A stretch of DNA of 41,694 nt from F1-120-MAGs238 sp964484185 (GTDB taxonomy: Bacteria > Planctomycetota > Phycisphaerae > Phycisphaerales > UBA1924). Below, one piece after another: positions 41,053 to 41,694 of the stretch (positions are counted from its first letter, which is position 1; every line of letters begins with the position of its first letter). The stretch spans positions 1-41,694 of the forward strand of contig CAZAEQ010000037.1 of NCBI GenBank assembly GCA_964484185.1. Direction: 5' to 3'. Made by a program: the position numbers and the translations under genes. Under the pieces are notes generated by a model. It was not told where the DNA came from. It saw only the letters and a program-made list of their open reading frames with translations, and ran no database searches.

Positions 41053-41694
41053 TCAGAGATCGGCGTCCATATCTGTTGGGACTGTGTCGCTGCCGCGGAG
41101 CTTTTTGTAGATGCTGCCATCGACAAAGCCCATGAGTTTGCGGGCGCGGACTGGGTGCTGGAGTTTGCGGATGGCTTTGGCTTCGACCTGGCGGACGCGT
41201 TCGCGGGTGACCTTAAAGATGCGGCCGACTTCTTCGAGGGTGTATGTGTACCCATCGCCGATGCCGTAACGCAGCTTGATGATTTCGCGTTCACGATAGC
41301 TGAGGGTTTTAAGGATCTGCTCGATGCGACCCTTGAGCATTTCCTGGGCGGCGGCATCGGATGGCGCGGGCTGGTGGCCATCTTCGATGAAGTCGCCAAA
41401 GTATGCATCTTCGCTTTCGCCGACCGGGCGGTCGAGCGAAACGGGGTTCTTGCCGATCTTGAGTACGCGGCGGACTTCCATGGGCGGAAGCGAAGCGCGT
41501 TCTGCGATTTCTTCTACGGTTGGCTCCGCGCCGTTTTCCTGGAGCATGGCTTTCTGAATGGCGCGAAGACGCGTCATGGTCTCGATCATGTGCACGGGGA
41601 TGCGGATGGTGCGCGCTTGATCGGCGATGGAGCGGGTGATGGCCTGGCGGATCCACCACGTGGCGTAGGTGGAGAACTTGTAGCCGCGGCGGTA
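41053..41694 (-). CDS. rpoD: Primary sigma factor RpoD/SigA, C-terminal part
   Basis: The frame is open to the right edge, giving the last 213 residues; the N-terminal part is outside. Region 2.4 (YKFSTYATWWIRQAITRSIA) is the exact primary-sigma type that recognises the -10 element. Region 3 (MTRLRAIQKAMLQENGAEPT) and region 4.2 (YTLEEVGRIFKVTRERVRQV, then EAKAIRKLQHP), which recognises the -35 element, follow. The region 1 part that would settle primary versus alternative status is missing, but the identity in region 2.4 strongly favours the housekeeping sigma. The tail after region 4 is about 35 residues longer than the common ending. polX lies downstream on the same strand. Confidence 0.95.
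   Translation of the reverse strand, partial: YRRGYKFSTYATWWIRQAITRSIADQARTIRIPVHMIETMTRLRAIQKAMLQENGAEPTVEEIAERASLPPMEVRRVLKIGKNPVSLDRPVGESEDAYFGDFIEDGHQPAPSDAAAQEMLKGRIEQILKTLSYREREIIKLRYGIGDGYTYTLEEVGRIFKVTRERVRQVEAKAIRKLQHPVRARKLMGFVDGSIYKKLRGSDTVPTDMDADL

Overview
The window reads as chromosomal DNA of a planctomycete, most likely of the class Phycisphaerae. This is inferred from protein style, not from a marker search. Points in favour are a true MreB/MreC/MreD set, a secreted Kelch protein ending in a paired dockerin-like D-x-N-x-D-G module, a FloA/NfeD group, a tricorn-type S41 peptidase with a Lys/Glu-rich insert, several small secreted proteins without clear relatives, and moderate-to-high GC. 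It is mostly housekeeping sequence, with one small accessory patch at about 30.8-34.0 kb.

Left part (1-7.5 kb, minus strand): mreB, mreC and mreD form a cell-shape block. It is followed at once by a sugar nucleotidyltransferase-like gene that runs off the left edge. Upstream of mreB lie a DegT-type sugar aminotransferase, dnaA with a clear intrinsic terminator, an AT-rich dnaA leader with DnaA-box-like sites, and a tandem GNAT acetyltransferase.

Middle-left (7.6-15.1 kb): a secreted protein, ribosomal protein bL27 (rpmA) with its own terminator, an M29 aminopeptidase, a DUF2007/zinc-ribbon membrane protein, an ArfB-type ribosome rescue hydrolase translationally coupled to a thioredoxin-fold protein that lacks the first active-site Cys, a TonB-like protein with a secreted partner, and floA.

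Middle (15.2-22.9 kb): two NfeD proteins (a long ClpP-like one and a short one) complete the floA operon. A tRNA-Ala(UGC) gene follows. The phoH-like and 7TM-HD (PgpH-like) genes overlap by one base. Two small lipoproteins and a DUF4177 protein follow.

Trehalose module (23.0-27.9 kb): two overlapping genes encode an OtsB-GH15 fusion and a membrane-anchored OtsA with a periplasmic sensor-like region and a HAMP-like linker. Together they would make, dephosphorylate and possibly hydrolyse trehalose, with synthesis tied to a membrane sensor. This is the most interesting system in the window.

Right part (28-41.7 kb): an MHS-type MFS carrier with a large loop insert, a DUF4097 lipoprotein, an AbrB-Doc toxin-antitoxin pair, the Kelch/dockerin protein, the tricorn-like peptidase, ffh, polX (convergent with ffh with no gap), and the 3' part of a primary sigma factor gene cut by the right edge. 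Sampled GC skew flips near 37.4 kb. No CRISPR array, insertion sequence, rRNA or riboswitch was recognised.
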